Notes: generated from the sequence alone by a model not told the origin. A stretch of DNA of 17,500 nucleotides from Symbiodinium natans (GCA_905221605.1 CAJNDS010002145.1:25001-42500), one strand, 5' to 3'; positions 1 to 7,747 are shown, counted from the first letter of the stretch. A program made the numbers and translations.

Positions 1-28
1 AAACCCTAAACCCTAAACCCTAAATCCC

Positions 29-119
29 TCAAAAGCCCGGAAGCCCCGACCATGACACCTCGAAGCCAAGAACAACGCGTGAGGCGTTCCACCAGGCGCC
101 AATGGCAACTGCCAGAGCT
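29..119. other. Coding-like island, strand undecided
   Basis: The island is bounded by CCCTAAA on the left and a long TTTGGGG array on the right, the usual exon setting. The minus frame gives LAVAIGAWWNASRVVLGF. The plus frame gives WQLPEL after a broken N-A-C-E-like stretch. Neither can be assigned. Confidence 0.2.
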
Positions 120-120
120 G

Positions 121-475
121 GGGTTGGGGGTTTGGGGTTTAGGGTTGAGGGTTTAGGGTTTAGGGTTTGGGGTTTGGGGTTTGGGGGTTTGGGGTTTGGG
201 GTTTGGGGTTTGGGGTTTGGGGTTTGGGGTTTGGGGTTTGGGGTTTGGGGTTTGGGGTTGAGGGTTGAGGGTTGAGGGTTTAGTTTAGGGTTTAGGGTTT
301 AGGGTTTAGGGTTTAGGGTCTAGGGTCTAGGGTCTAGGGTCTAGGGTCTAGGGTCTAGGGTCTAGGGTTTGGGGTTTGGGGTTTGGGGTTTGGGGTTTGG
401 GGTTTGGGGTTTGGGGTTTGGGGTTTGGGGTTTGGGGTTTGGGGTTTGGGGTTTGGGGTTTGGGGTTTAGGGATT
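121..475 (+). repeat. Telomere-like array in variant blocks
   Basis: The 7-base units are grouped by variant: TTTGGGG (about 166-257), TTGAGGG (257-281), TTTAGGG (281-319), TCTAGGG (319-368), then TTTGGGG again (368-470). The TTTGGGG blocks contain no stop codons, which creates a spurious 74-codon repetitive frame at 383-607. Confidence 0.9.
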
Positions 476-654
476 CAGGTGTTGGGTTTCTCCTCTTTGC
501 TTAAGAACCCCCCTCAAAAAAAGATTGCCTTTATCAGGAAGAGTCCTCTGTTTTCTTGGGGGGGGGGGGTCTTAAGGCAAACGGTAGGGTTTTGGGTTGA
601 GGGCTGAGGGTTGAAGGTGTAGGGATTTAGGGCCTAAACCCTGAACCCTCAACC

Positions 655-786
655 CTCAACACAGCCCAAGGAGCTCCATCAGACCTGCGGAGCCCGCGGA
701 GTTTTTTTGACGTGATCCACCTAGAGAATTGCAAACCCACAGCGCCTGAAGGATCGATTTGTGAAGTCTTCCTGAGCTCCTATAGG
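655..786. other. Coding-like island, strand undecided
   Basis: The unique sequence between CCCTCAA/CCCTGAA repeats and a CTTAGGG-type array is open in several frames: plus VIHLENCKPTAPEGS, minus LHKSILQALWVCNSLGG and GAVGLQFSRWITSKK. Position suggests an exon. No splice pair or family decides between them. Confidence 0.2.
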
Positions 787-882
787 GTTTAGTGCTTAAG
801 GTTTAAGGCTTAGGGCTTAGGGCTTAGGGCTTAGGGGTTCAGGGTTCAGGGTTCAGGGTGCAGGGTGCAGGGTTTAGGGTTA
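785..882 (+). repeat. Degenerate telomere-like array
   Basis: Blocks of GCTTAGGG/CTTAGGG, GTTCAGGG and GTGCAGGG are followed by one TTTAGGG and a C9 run. It starts with TTTAGTGCTTAAGG-type degenerate units. Confidence 0.8.
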
Positions 883-904
883 GGGCCCCCCCCCCCTCTC
901 GTTA

Positions 905-1050
905 AACTCATGACAGAGCCTTGGCCCCGAAAGGTCTCAGGATTGTGCAGCGACAGCTTCTCCACGACCTGGGCCTTCAGCGCAGGCGTCGGCAGAGTTG
1001 GGCAATCTTGGGGCCCCCTAAAGCCCCTGCGCCCCTAGTAAGCCCCTAAG
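905..1050 (-). CDS. Possible PPR exon island
   Basis: The minus strand carries NSADACAEGPGRGEAVAAQ, close to PPR NAAISACAEG...EAVAL. Another frame gives PALKAQVVEKLSLHNPETF, superficially like the TATATP region of RecQ helicases. The PPR reading fits the neighbourhood better. Splice sites are uncertain (AAG|ATTG upstream). Confidence 0.3.
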
Positions 1051-1082
1051 CCCCCCGTCGCCTCGATGCCAAGTGCAGGGTG

Positions 1083-1560
1083 AGTTTGCGCGCTTGCGGG
1101 CTTCGGGTTTGGGATGGAGACCCCTTTGCCGGGAGCGCACGGAACTCACTGCTTACTCCTCGGATTTATTCTGCACTCGGGTTTCGTCCCTATGAAACCT
1201 TCTGGGCATCGCCTTGGAACCTAAAGCCTAAACCCTGTACGGGAAGCTTACAAGGGGGAACTGTCTCAGGGATCAACCCAGGGACGAATCCCCTATCACC
1301 CCTTGAGGTAACAAATACGGCTTTAGCGGAGTCTAATGTTAAAGTTTCAAAGCCAAACCCTGTACTCCCCGAAGGGGTACCACCCAGGACTACCAGAAGC
1401 CACACCCCCAACCAAGGGTCCTACCACCGAGACCAACACCCCCGATCCCTTGGGCTTGCTTTTCTCGCGGTGAACATCTCCTACGGCCATCCTTGAGCCA
1501 GAAGGTACAGTTAAGACATGCTTCGCGCCTTTTCTGACACTCTTACCACAACCCCACACC
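1083..1560. other. No gene recognised (intron-like)
   Basis: The open frames of 70 to 138 codons on both strands overlap one another and have no recognisable motif. Isolated CCTAAA motifs are scattered through it. I see no convincing exon. Confidence 0.5.
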
Positions 1561-1596
1561 CCAAACCCTAAACCCTAAACCCCGCCCTTAATCTGA

Positions 1597-1672
1597 CCCT
1601 GAGCTAGGTGATCGAGCTCAAGACTTCCACCGGAGGTCCCAGTAATCTGAGTTGGCCCCCCGTGAGAAGCAT
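1597..1672 (-). CDS. Possible exon, frame undecided
   Basis: This island lies between CCCTAAA (left) and TTTAGGG (right), with acceptor TATCTAG|G and donor near CTCAGG|GTCAG. Three minus frames are at least partly open: NASHGGPTQITGTSGGSL (a protease-like GTSGGSL motif that I judge to be chance), GQLRLLGPPVEVLSSIT, and NSDYWDLRWKS. The second could be a diverged PPR helix. Confidence 0.25.
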
Positions 1673-1699
1673 TCCTAGATAGGATCCTCTGAAGCCTAC

Positions 1700-1798
1700 C
1701 AGGGTTTAGGGTTTAGGGTTTAGGGGTTAGGGTTTAGGGTTTAGGGTTTAGGGTTTAGGGTTTAGGGTTTAGGGTTTAGGGTTTAGGGTTTAGGGCTA
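1700..1798 (+). repeat. TTTAGGG array
   Basis: About 13 near-perfect copies, with one GGTTAGGG interruption. It separates the islands at 1597-1672 and 1863-1925. Confidence 0.95.
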
Positions 1799-1862
1799 GG
1801 GGGCCGACCTCGTACTTCTGTAGGCTTGAGAAGGCTCTGCCCCAGCTTCATTAGCATGATAC

Positions 1863-1925
1863 CAGCCCAGCGTTCTCTCCACTTTCAAGCAAAGATGCCC
1901 AGGGGAGGTTCTCGGACATTTTGGG
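1863..1925 (-). CDS. Possible PPR-like exon
   Basis: After GGCTTAG|C the minus frame contains ENLPWASLLESGENAGL and ends at a GT donor, GGGCTG|GTATCA. PWASLLES resembles the W..ALLLE helix. It begins in phase 0, which does not match the preferred end of exon 2137-2080. The plus strand is also open, so confidence is low. Confidence 0.3.
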
Positions 1926-1936
1926 CTAAGCCCTCG

Positions 1937-2014
1937 AAGCCCTAAACCCTAAACCCTAAACCCTAAACCCTAAGCCCTAGACCCTAGACCCTAGAAGCCC
2001 TAAACCCTCAACCC
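1937..2014 (-). repeat. CCCTAAA array with CCCTAGA block
   Basis: CCCTAAA copies change to CCCTAGA copies and back. CCCTAGA is the complement of the TCTAGGG variant seen at 319-368. Confidence 0.9.
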
Positions 2015-2079
2015 TTTCGGATGTTTAGGCTTTGGGTTGTTCGGCTCTCTGGGAGTGGGTTTTCCCCGAGTTCTGGGAC

Positions 2080-2137
2080 CCAAGTGCCGCGCTAACGGGC
2101 CGAAGGTGATGTGCAGGGTGGCGTCTGGCGTGTATGC
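2080..2137 (-). CDS. PPR protein exon
   Basis: After CTTCGCAAG|G the minus frame reads AYTPDATLHITFGPLARHL, joined in phase 0 to exon 2669-2614. TPDATLHITFGPLAR lines up position by position with PPR PD.VTYNAAISACE, with H for Y and A for C, and the period from the previous C is about 34 to 35. The donor is CACTTGG|GTCCCA. I first compared the motif with S46 peptidases, but the PPR register across the junction is the better explanation. Confidence 0.58.
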
Positions 2138-2159
2138 CTTGCGAAGGGTGGTAAGGTGG

Positions 2160-2555
2160 TTTTTTTTCGGGGATTTTGGGTCTTAGGGTTGTAGTTTATG
2201 GGGTCAAGGCGTTGGATCGCGAAGCACTTCAGGACAGGGTTTATACAGGCTTCGCCCAAGAATGGGTTGAGGGTACACTTCCACGGCCACGACAACTTCG
2301 AATGCTGAGCATGGTGCCCAGCAAGGAATGTCCTAGACTCGACGCCCAAAGCGGGGCACACGAGAATCACCCATGGGTCAGGGAAGCCCTAGCCTTGTTG
2401 ACCAAATGAACCCAAAAAAGGATTTTCATGGCCCACTCATTCGGACATAATTGGCACTTGATGGAATAGGGTTTGCGCCTCCAATTTTGGGGATCGTTTG
2501 GGACCTCAGGAGGTCGTGCTTCAGTCAGACATGGTCAGAGACGAGCACGGAACGA
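2160..2555. other. Intron-like stretch with a doubtful plus frame
   Basis: The plus frame 2176-2409 encodes 77 residues (core KALDREALQDRVYTGFAQEW) with fairly balanced composition. It begins in telomere-like sequence and its antisense is open for 92 codons. No family is recognised; it is probably chance. Degenerate CCCTAA motifs on the minus strand lie just before exon 2137. Confidence 0.3.
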
Positions 2556-2613
2556 ACCCTAAAACATAAACCTTAAACCCTGAACCCTAAACCCTAAACC
2601 CCAAACCCCAAAC
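2555..2613 (-). repeat. CCCTAAA array after exon 2669-2614
   Basis: Starts as CCCTAAAACATAAACC, then regular CCCTAAA and CCCCAAA. In gene direction it begins immediately at the GT donor of exon 2614. Confidence 0.9.
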
Positions 2614-2669
2614 CGCATCAGCAACAAAGTGTGCCAACACCGGGGCAACCCTCCACTTCGGCCTCTCGC
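2614..2669 (-). CDS. PPR protein exon
   Basis: After GTTTCCAG|GC the minus frame reads ERPKWRVAPVLAHFVADA, giving C-E-R-P-K-W-R-V-A if GC completes TGC. This matches CE...W..AL of a PPR repeat. The donor GATGCG|GTTTGG falls directly at the start of TTTGGGG/TTTAGGG repeats, and CCCTAAA repeats precede the acceptor in gene direction. It ends in phase 0 and joins exon 2137. Confidence 0.62.
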
Positions 2670-2694
2670 CTGGAAACTCAATCGATCATGGGAT

Positions 2695-2732
2695 AAGGGT
2701 TTAGGGTTTAGGGGTTTAGGGGTTTAGGGTTG
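2695..2732 (+). repeat. TTTAGGG/TTTAGGGG array before exon 2669-2614
   Basis: Short array of 7- and 8-base units. In gene direction it is CCCTAAA leading to the acceptor of exon 2669. Confidence 0.9.
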
Positions 2733-2855
2733 TTGGGATAACTACACCCAGGAGTAACCTGGGAATACAAAGGCGACCCTTTAGGGTTTGGGGCTAGGAG
2801 TTTAGGGTTTACGGTTTCGGGTTCAGGCCTTAGGGCCCTGGCGTAGCCTAGGAAT

Positions 2856-2945
2856 AAAAAGGGGACCCTTTTTGGTTTTCAGGGGTTTCAAGGGAACCCC
2901 AACCCTAAAAAAAAGAGAAAAAATCAGGGGCTACTCCGGTTCTAG
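2856..2945 (+). repeat. Dispersed repeat family B, copy 1
   Basis: Shares GGGGACCCTTTTTG, AGGGAAC.C.ACCC.TAAA, a purine-rich stretch and GGCTACTCCGG with 13157-13242. It lies directly beyond the donor of exon 3064-2961. Confidence 0.6.
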
Positions 2946-2960
2946 ATAATGTTCACATAC

Positions 2961-3064
2961 CTGCGTAGGGCTTGCAGTTGATAGCAGTGTAGGGTAGATG
3001 ATGCCAAGCTTGCGGTTCATCCAGTCCCCCCCACTTTTTCGGAAGTTGTAAGGATAGTTGCCCC
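2961..3064 (-). CDS. Probable PPR exon
   Basis: The exon has textbook splice sites on the minus strand: TTCTTGGTTCAG|G and CTACGCAG|GTATGTG. The frame that phases with 2669-2614 reads GQLSLQLPKKWGGLDEPQA then WHHLPYTAINCKPYA; LPYTAINC fits the PPR TYNAAISAC segment with two residues missing. A GC donor inside (AACT|GCAAGC) would give INCERPKW with the next exon. The other open frame (core NYPYNFRKSGGDWMNRKLG) ends in phase 0 and would not join the next exon. Confidence 0.55.
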
Positions 3065-3104
3065 CTGAACCAAGAAAAATGAGTGGGGAACATGTTAGCT
3101 CTAC

Positions 3105-3182
3105 CATAAGCCCTAAACCCTAAACCCTAGGCCCTAAACCCCAAACCCCAAACCCTAAACCCTAAACCCTAAACCCCTAAAC
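3105..3182 (-). repeat. CCCTAAA array
   Basis: CCCTAAA with CCCTAGG and CCCCAAA variants. It is the intron sequence between exons 3236-3183 and 3064-2961. Confidence 0.9.
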
Positions 3183-3236
3183 CGGCGAGTGCGCCTGCAG
3201 GATGTAGACGACCTGAGAGGCATCAGACGTTCTTAA
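3183..3236 (-). CDS. Possible PPR exon
   Basis: The minus strand encodes TSDASQVVYILQAHSP between TTTAAG|A and CTCGCCG|GTTTAGG. VVY.L.A recalls PPR VVTYNALISA. The flanks are CCCTAAA on the left and TTTAGGG on the right. A GC donor (CACTC|GCCGG) would leave two bases and phase with exon 3064. Confidence 0.35.
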
Positions 3237-3270
3237 AGGTTTAGGAATTAGGGTTGAGGGTTTAGGGTTT

Positions 3271-3532
3271 GGCGGCTCTGGGGCTGTTGGAGCCAGGACT
3301 TGAAGCTTATGTTCAGGTTCTGGGGTATCAGTAGAGATGAGGGTATCCCGAAATCAGCCCACCCTCCACCCCCCCGACTCCCCCCCCCTCCCCAAGCACC
3401 CCCGAACCACGAAGTTAGGGTCTTTTCTGGGGTTTAGGGTTTCAACGTGGCATGGACGTAAGGTTTATGGTCTTGGGCATCCCAAAGCCCACCGCTCAAA
3501 CACACCCTCGTGAGCCCAAGGCAACCCCGCCA
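3271..3532. other. No clear gene; C-rich tracts
   Basis: Contains C-rich runs around 3370-3405 and a weak minus frame (core GLPWAHEGVFERWALG, 3463-3525) that could be an exon but has no firm splice sites. Confidence 0.3.
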
Positions 3533-3724
3533 CCCCTAAACCCTAAACCCTAAACCCCTAAACCCCTAAACCCCTAAACCCCTAAACCCCTAAACCCCTA
3601 AACCCCTAAACCCCTAAACCCCTAACCCCTAAACCCCTAAACCCCTAAACCCCTAAACCCCTAAACCCCTAAACCCCTAAACCCCTAAACCCCTAAACCC
3701 CTAAACCCCTAAACCCCTAAACCC
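3533..3724 (-). repeat. CCCCTAAA 8-base array
   Basis: About 22 copies of CCCCTAAA, nearly perfect, with a single shortened CCCCTAA unit near 3625, preceded by two 7-base CCCTAAA units. This is the longest uniform array in the window and differs from the 7-base arrays by one C per unit. Confidence 0.95.
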
Positions 3725-3960
3725 TGATGCCATAAACCCCCGGCTTCCCATCCAGCGCTGGTTCTTGGTTGTTTCCCGGGCAAAAAGGGCACTTACTCTG
3801 TGCGCCTCGAACTCCCGGAATTCTCGCGCTGAGTAGCACACCTGTATATGATAGGGTATGTTCACTTAACGTAGAGTACCCGATACAGAACTGTTTGAAC
3901 CTGACGACACCGAAACCAGCAACACAAAAAAACAAACCTTCGCAAAGAAACGTGGTTTCT
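3725..3960. other. Unassigned stretch
   Basis: Overlapping frames of 113 and 114 codons on the two strands mirror each other and run into the satellite. No motif or splice-bounded exon is seen. Confidence 0.4.
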
Positions 3961-4915
3961 GACCGAGGCCAACTTGTTGCAATTAATTGTCTAGGCAAAA
4001 GTAGCTTTTTCACAAAGCAACGGTTGCGAGGTAAGATTTGTTTTTTGCAAACAACCAACTTTTACTATGGAAAAGGTTGTTTTCCCGCAAAACCAACTTT
4101 TTGCTGGGAATAGACTTCGATCAGAAAACCATCTTTGTAGTAGGAGAGAAACAATCTTTGGATTCTCACCAGTTCTGTGCAAAAGCCTATCCTTTGCTGG
4201 GTGATGTATGGGTTTGTTTCTCTCTGTTGTCTCGAGGAAAACCAAAAAATGTATAAAAAAACACCACATTTGTCAGGGCAACGAAGAGGACCCAGACGAG
4301 CAAGATGGGTTTCTTCTGACGAAAAAACCAGCTAATGGCCTAGAAAAAAGACGGAGCTCTGACCAAACCATCTTACGCTAGGGCAAGCTGGGTTTTTCAC
4401 CAAAGCCAACTTTTTTAGGAGGGGAAAGTTGTCTTTGTTCACCAAAGCCATCTTTTTACGAGGGAAATGTTGGCATTTCTTACGAACACCATCCATTTGC
4501 TAGGGGAAGTTTGTATTCTTACAAAAGCCATAGGAGCAGCAAAAAACCAAGAACTTTTCCTGGATCCCCACCGTTGATCTGAAAATGTGTGTGTGCGTGT
4601 GTGTCTTTATTCTTTGTCTTTGTTCAAGAATGAGCTTTTCAACAACGACATTTAACTAGGAAAAGTGTTTCTTTTCAGAAAACCAACTTTTCCTCGAAAA
4701 GAAGTTGGTGTTTCAATGTAATTACGAGGAGAAAACTTGTACTTTTCAGTAAAACCATCGTCTTACTAAGTAAAAGTCTGCACTTCCCACCACGGCCATC
4801 TTTCACTAGGGGATTTGGTTTCTTGGTGTTGCTCGACAAGATAGCTGTTTCAACAAAACTACTTTCTTGCTAGAGTAAGTTTTTCAGGAAAAACCAACTT
4901 TGTACTGGGGGAAGT
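3960..4915. repeat. AT-rich satellite, 38-40 base period
   Basis: Diverged units start with CCAACTTT or CCATCTTT at about 4055, 4093, 4129, 4169, 4328, 4368, 4406, 4448, 4489, 4528, 4647, 4683, 4755, 4796 and 4893. The rough consensus is CCAACTTTTTACTAGG followed by GGAAAGTTGTTTTTC. Each unit is self-complementary (CCAACTTTT against AAAAGTTGG). A GT microsatellite interrupts it at 4586-4604. No gene is seen. Confidence 0.75.
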
Positions 4916-5054
4916 CCAGGAATTTCGGGAAAGGCCGAAACTCCGAAAGCTTTCAAAAAATGGCCCGCCTGTTGCATGTGTCCTCCTGCCTCTCAACAAA
5001 GGAAGCAGACGAATAGCACGTAAAGGTTTTCTCTTACTATATGCATATGGGAGT
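4916..5054. other. Unassigned stretch after satellite
   Basis: A 100-codon minus frame covers 4859-5161 but crosses both satellite and a dispersed repeat, so I do not consider it a gene. Confidence 0.4.
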
Positions 5055-5130
5055 TTACGAAAATAAGGGGTCCCTAAACAAATATAGATCCGCAAATAGT
5101 AGGATTCCCTAAACAGGAGCCCAAGTAACC
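5055..5130 (-). repeat. Dispersed repeat family A, copy
   Basis: On the minus strand it reads TTTAGGGAATCCTACTATTTG then GGGACCCCTTATTTTCGTAA. It shares GGGAATCC.ACT.TT.GGGG with 11203-11285 and 5882-5975. Confidence 0.55.
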
Positions 5131-5214
5131 CAAGTTCGGAAACCGCCCTAGAGACATACACAGTCTCTAAGCCGCAAGCTGTAAACCCTAAACCCTAAAC
5201 CCTTAACCCTGAAC

Positions 5215-5278
5215 CTCATCAAGGCCAGGCACATCCCCGGCGTTGAACTTCTTTCGCCACTCCTCTGAGAAATAGCGC
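5215..5278 (-). CDS. Probable exon, frame undecided
   Basis: The minus-strand acceptor GGGCCCAG|G and donor GATGAG|GTTCAG bracket a 64-base island between CCCTAAA and TTTAGGG arrays. Two frames look protein-like: RYFSEEWRKKFNAGDVPG then LDE, which ends exactly at the canonical donor, and ALFLRGVAKEVQRRGCAW, which resembles the PPR ALxLL.EM...G helix but hits TGA before that donor. I see no named family for the first reading. Confidence 0.4.
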
Positions 5279-5339
5279 CTGGGCCCGATCATCACAGGGT
5301 TCAGGGCAAAAACAGGGCATCTCGGAATTTTCGGGAGGG

Positions 5340-5425
5340 GGGGTTTAGGATTTAGGGTGTAGGGTTTAGGGTTTAGGTTTCGAGTGGGGGGTTTAGGGTT
5401 GAGGGTGGGAGGGGGTTTAGGGTGC
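5340..5425 (+). repeat. Degenerate telomere-like array
   Basis: Irregular TTTAGGG, TGTAGGG and TTGAGGG units mixed with G runs. In gene direction it precedes the exon at 5278-5215 as CCCTAAA. Confidence 0.8.
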
Positions 5426-5429
5426 ATGG

Positions 5430-5880
5430 TATGTATAGCGTTTCGTGCATTTAGGGTGGAAGGGGTAGTTGGTCGCATGTCGTATGTAGAGTTTGGGCTT
5501 TAGGGTTTTCGGGGCCTTTGGGGATTGCACGGTTGAGGGTGTAGGGTTCGAAAGATGTGGGGCTGAGGGTGTCATGGCTTTAGGGGCTGTAGGGCCTTTA
5601 GGGGTCTTAGGGCTCCGTAAAACCCTAAGCCCTAAACCCCAAGGATTTTGGATTCAGGATCCTGGCGCCACGCCCAATGAGCAATCTGGCCCTGCGGGGG
5701 TGTGCTGAAGGGTTTAGGTTCAAGCGCCCTTACCAATCTACCGCCTATGATGGGGGTCTGCTTATGTGCCTGCAGTTGAATGGGGTCTTAAAACCAAAGG
5801 CCCAAAGCCCAATTCCTAAAACCCTCCACCGCCACTTAGCACCCAAAAGCCAGCCATCCCTGTATCCTACGCAGGTTTAC
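5430..5880. other. No convincing gene
   Basis: Plus frames of 70 to 71 codons overlap scattered telomere-like motifs. The segment PMSNLALRGCAEG (plus, near 5670-5710) loosely resembles PPR YNALI.GCAEG but is on the other strand and has no splice support. Confidence 0.3.
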
Positions 5881-5881
5881 A

Positions 5882-5975
5882 AAAACTAGGCCTCCCCCAA
5901 TATAGATCCCCCACAATAGTCGGATTCCCTTACAGTAAGGACCCCGATTAGGTACCCTTAGTTTCGGACCCCCCC
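5882..5975 (-). repeat. Dispersed repeat family A, copy
   Basis: The minus strand reads GGGTACC, GGGTCCTTACTGTAAGGGAA, TCCGACTATTGTGGGG. This aligns well with 11203-11285 and 5055-5130. Confidence 0.6.
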
Positions 5976-6045
5976 TCCCCCCCATAAGCCCTAACTCCAG
6001 GCCCTAAACCCTAAACCCTATAAACCTTATGAGCCCTAATCAAGC

Positions 6046-6090
6046 GTCCGGCTGGCTGTGCAGCACCGCCCCTTCCTCGACCTCGGAGCC
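6046..6090 (-). CDS. Possible 45-base exon
   Basis: Between ACCTGCAG|G and GGAC|GCTTGA the minus strand encodes GSEVEEGAVLHSQPD in phase 0. A TGA follows immediately, so a donor would have to be at this point. The flanks are CCCTAAA on the left and TTTAGGG on the right. The peptide resembles a shortened PPR (EE.AVL..QPD), but it is too short to be sure. Confidence 0.28.
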
Positions 6091-6111
6091 CTGCAGGTTC
6101 AGGATTCGTGT

Positions 6112-6154
6112 TTAGGGTTTAGGGTTTAGGGTTTAGGGTTTAGGGTTTAGGGTT
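6112..6154 (+). repeat. TTTAGGG array
   Basis: Six near-perfect units directly right of the 6046-6090 island. Confidence 0.95.
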
Positions 6155-6580
6155 GCGGGGCTTTCTTCCTGTCCCCCTCTCCAAGTATTCTTGATGTCCT
6201 ATATATCCCCCCCCCTCCTCCATAAACCGGCACCCCTTCGTCTCAGGAAAAGCGTAAGGTCCGGGCTCCCAAGTGTTGCAGGTAATTGCCGTAGATTCCA
6301 TAATATAATCCCTTCTGTTCTACTCAATTCCCTGCCAGTCCACTCCATATGGTCACTTCTCTAAATCATGGTCCTTTTTGGGGTCGCTGCTATAAGGCGG
6401 CCCCTCATACTTAGGGTATCCAAAAACGGACCATATTTTGGACAACTGACTATATGCCCACCCTGTTCCATCCTAAGCCGTGCAAGCCGTACGACCACAA
6501 CGGCTGTCAGTGTCACTTCCACGAGCATACCACTACGACTACTGCCTGAACCCTAAGCTCTGGTTTAGGGCTTAATTTGA
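6155..6580. other. No gene; holds one family A hairpin
   Basis: Positions 6369-6433 form an imperfect inverted repeat: GGTCCTTTTTGGGG on the left against complement of TATCCAAAAACGGACC on the right. The middle resembles family A (GTCGCTGCTATAAGG). The 62-codon plus frame 6368-6556 starts inside it and is probably meaningless. Confidence 0.45.
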
Positions 6581-6582
6581 AG

Positions 6583-6636
6583 CTAACCCTAAACCCTAAA
6601 CCCTAAACCCTAAACCCTAAACCCTATAAACCCTAG
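6583..6636 (-). repeat. CCCTAAA array
   Basis: About seven units ending CCCTATAAACCC. Left flank of the 6655-6760 island. Confidence 0.95.
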
Positions 6637-6654
6637 AGTTTGGGGCTTGGTGCC

Positions 6655-6760
6655 CAGCACCTCACGCGAACACTTTTTCGCGCCTGGGCTGTGCAACTCG
6701 TGGACACCAGCAGGGCCCACAAAACGCCGCGAGCCTCAGCCGCGTTTCGAGGCGCATTGC
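6655..6760 (-). CDS. Possible exon, frame undecided
   Basis: This GC-rich island lies between CCCTAAA (left) and TTTAGGG (right), the typical exon setting. Two minus frames are open, with cores NAAEARGVLWALLVSTS and RRFVGPAGVHELHSPGAKK; a plus frame is open as well. NAAEARGVLWALL faintly resembles the PPR NAAISACE..W..ALL junction. No splice pair is compelling. Confidence 0.25.
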
Positions 6761-6820
6761 GGACTTTCTAGCTTGGGTGCTCTTCGCGGGGTAGCTATAA
6801 ACTGAGCTTTTTTAGGTGCG

Positions 6821-6880
6821 GGGTTTAGGGTTTAGGGTTTAGGGTTTAGGGTTTAGGGTTTAGGGTTTAGGGTTTAGGTG
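6821..6880 (+). repeat. TTTAGGG array
   Basis: Eight near-perfect units, the right flank of the 6655-6760 island. Confidence 0.95.
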
Positions 6881-7065
6881 ACCCAAAAAAGACGAAGGAT
6901 CGAAAGTTGCAGGAAAGCACCACAGAGAGAGGGTCGGTAAGGTTTAGAGTTTAGGGTCCAGGCGACTGAGGGTTTAGGGTTTCGAGGTTCAGGGCTTCAG
7001 GGTCTAACGTGTAGGGTTTCCCCGCGATTGAGGATTTAGGAAGAGTGAGTGCTTAAGGGAGGTTC
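6881..7065. other. Unassigned, scattered telomere-like units
   Basis: Contains isolated TTTAGGG, TTCAGGG and TGTAGGG units. No exon candidate is seen before the one at 7071. Confidence 0.4.
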
Positions 7066-7070
7066 AGGAC

Positions 7071-7153
7071 GAACTCTGCGGAGAAACTTGCTGTGGACAA
7101 CAATTGCCTTCCCTTCAAGGGAGTGCCCCAGCCAAGTTGACGGATAAATCCGA
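7071..7153 (-). CDS. Possible PPR-like exon
   Basis: After GTCCGCAG|TC the minus frame reads GFIRQLGWGTPLKGRQLL and then STASFSAEF, ending at TTC|GTCCTG. W..PL.GRQLL could be a diverged PPR first helix. It is 27 codons, open, with acceptable splice sites, but flanking telomere-like repeats are only partial. Confidence 0.28.
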
Positions 7154-7411
7154 CTGCGGACTTGTCTGAACTACGTACTTCAAAGGTCTGATTGGGGAAA
7201 GAACCCGCTCCTCATTTAGAATGCATGTTGAAAGGCTAACACCTGACACCACAAGCATAGAAGTTCAACTACTGCGCAGCGAGCGTCCTATTGCAGTATG
7301 GTGTGGGGTGGCATGCCGGAGCAGAGTACACAGAGGGGTTTGCAGGTTGCAGGCGCGTGTAGGCTTGCAGACTGTTTGGGGTTTAACGTTTATAAGCGAG
7401 GAAGGCCTCCC
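7154..7411. other. No gene recognised
   Basis: A 68-codon plus frame (7221-7427) runs into a telomere-like array and shows no motif. Confidence 0.4.
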
Positions 7412-7466
7412 ACGGTTTAGGGTTTAGGGGTTAGGGTTTAGGGTTTAGGGTTTAGGGTTTAGGGTT
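7412..7466 (+). repeat. TTTAGGG array
   Basis: Seven units, one of them GGTTAGGG. Confidence 0.95.
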
Positions 7467-7747
7467 CGTTTTTGAGCAGGGCAGGTCTAGGTGCTGGTCA
7501 CCTAAGTAGCTGGCGGTCATGGCTGGGCAAAGCAAGTGTCGCGGACGCGTAAGCTAAGGGGACCCGATAAGCCTTCAACCCTGAACCATTCGATCAGCCA
7601 TCCAGAATCCCACTGAAAACTCCCGAAACCTGCTGTTCTGCTGCTGTTTGCGCATCTTGGAAACTGTGAGCCTGACCACGGGGCCAAAAACCTCTCAATG
7701 AAGGACAAAGGGCCTTTGACAAAGGGTTCTTGGTTTAGGGTTCAGGG

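Noticed and set aside
1-28. Chromosome-end telomere at the left edge
   Set aside because: Only three to four CCCTAAA units, and the same repeats occur internally throughout the window, so there is no evidence of a chromosome end.
383-607. 74-codon repetitive plus frame rich in G, F, W, L
   Set aside because: It is a direct translation of the TTTGGGG array, which has no stop in any frame; there is no coding evidence.
905-1050. RecQ helicase-like reading (TPALKAQVVEKLSLHNPETF)
   Set aside because: Only one short resemblance, no other helicase motif nearby; another frame of the same island gives a PPR-like NSADACAEG.
1080-1496. 138-codon plus frame
   Set aside because: No motif, overlaps open frames on the other strand, and includes telomere-like text; consistent with chance in GC-rich DNA.
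1597-2137. Serine peptidase S46 reading (TPDATLHITFG and GTSGGSL)
   Set aside because: TPDATLHITFGPLAR fits the PPR register across a phased junction with exon 2669-2614. The GTSGGSL frame is one of three open frames and lacks the other catalytic motifs.
3717-4269. Overlapping frames of 72 to 114 codons on both strands
   Set aside because: They lie in unassigned and satellite DNA and mirror each other, with no motif or splice support.
3960-4915. CRISPR array
   Set aside because: Units are diverged throughout with no conserved repeat and unique spacer pattern; the surrounding sequence is eukaryotic.
4859-5161. 100-codon minus frame
   Set aside because: It crosses the satellite edge and a family A repeat copy and has no recognisable protein features.
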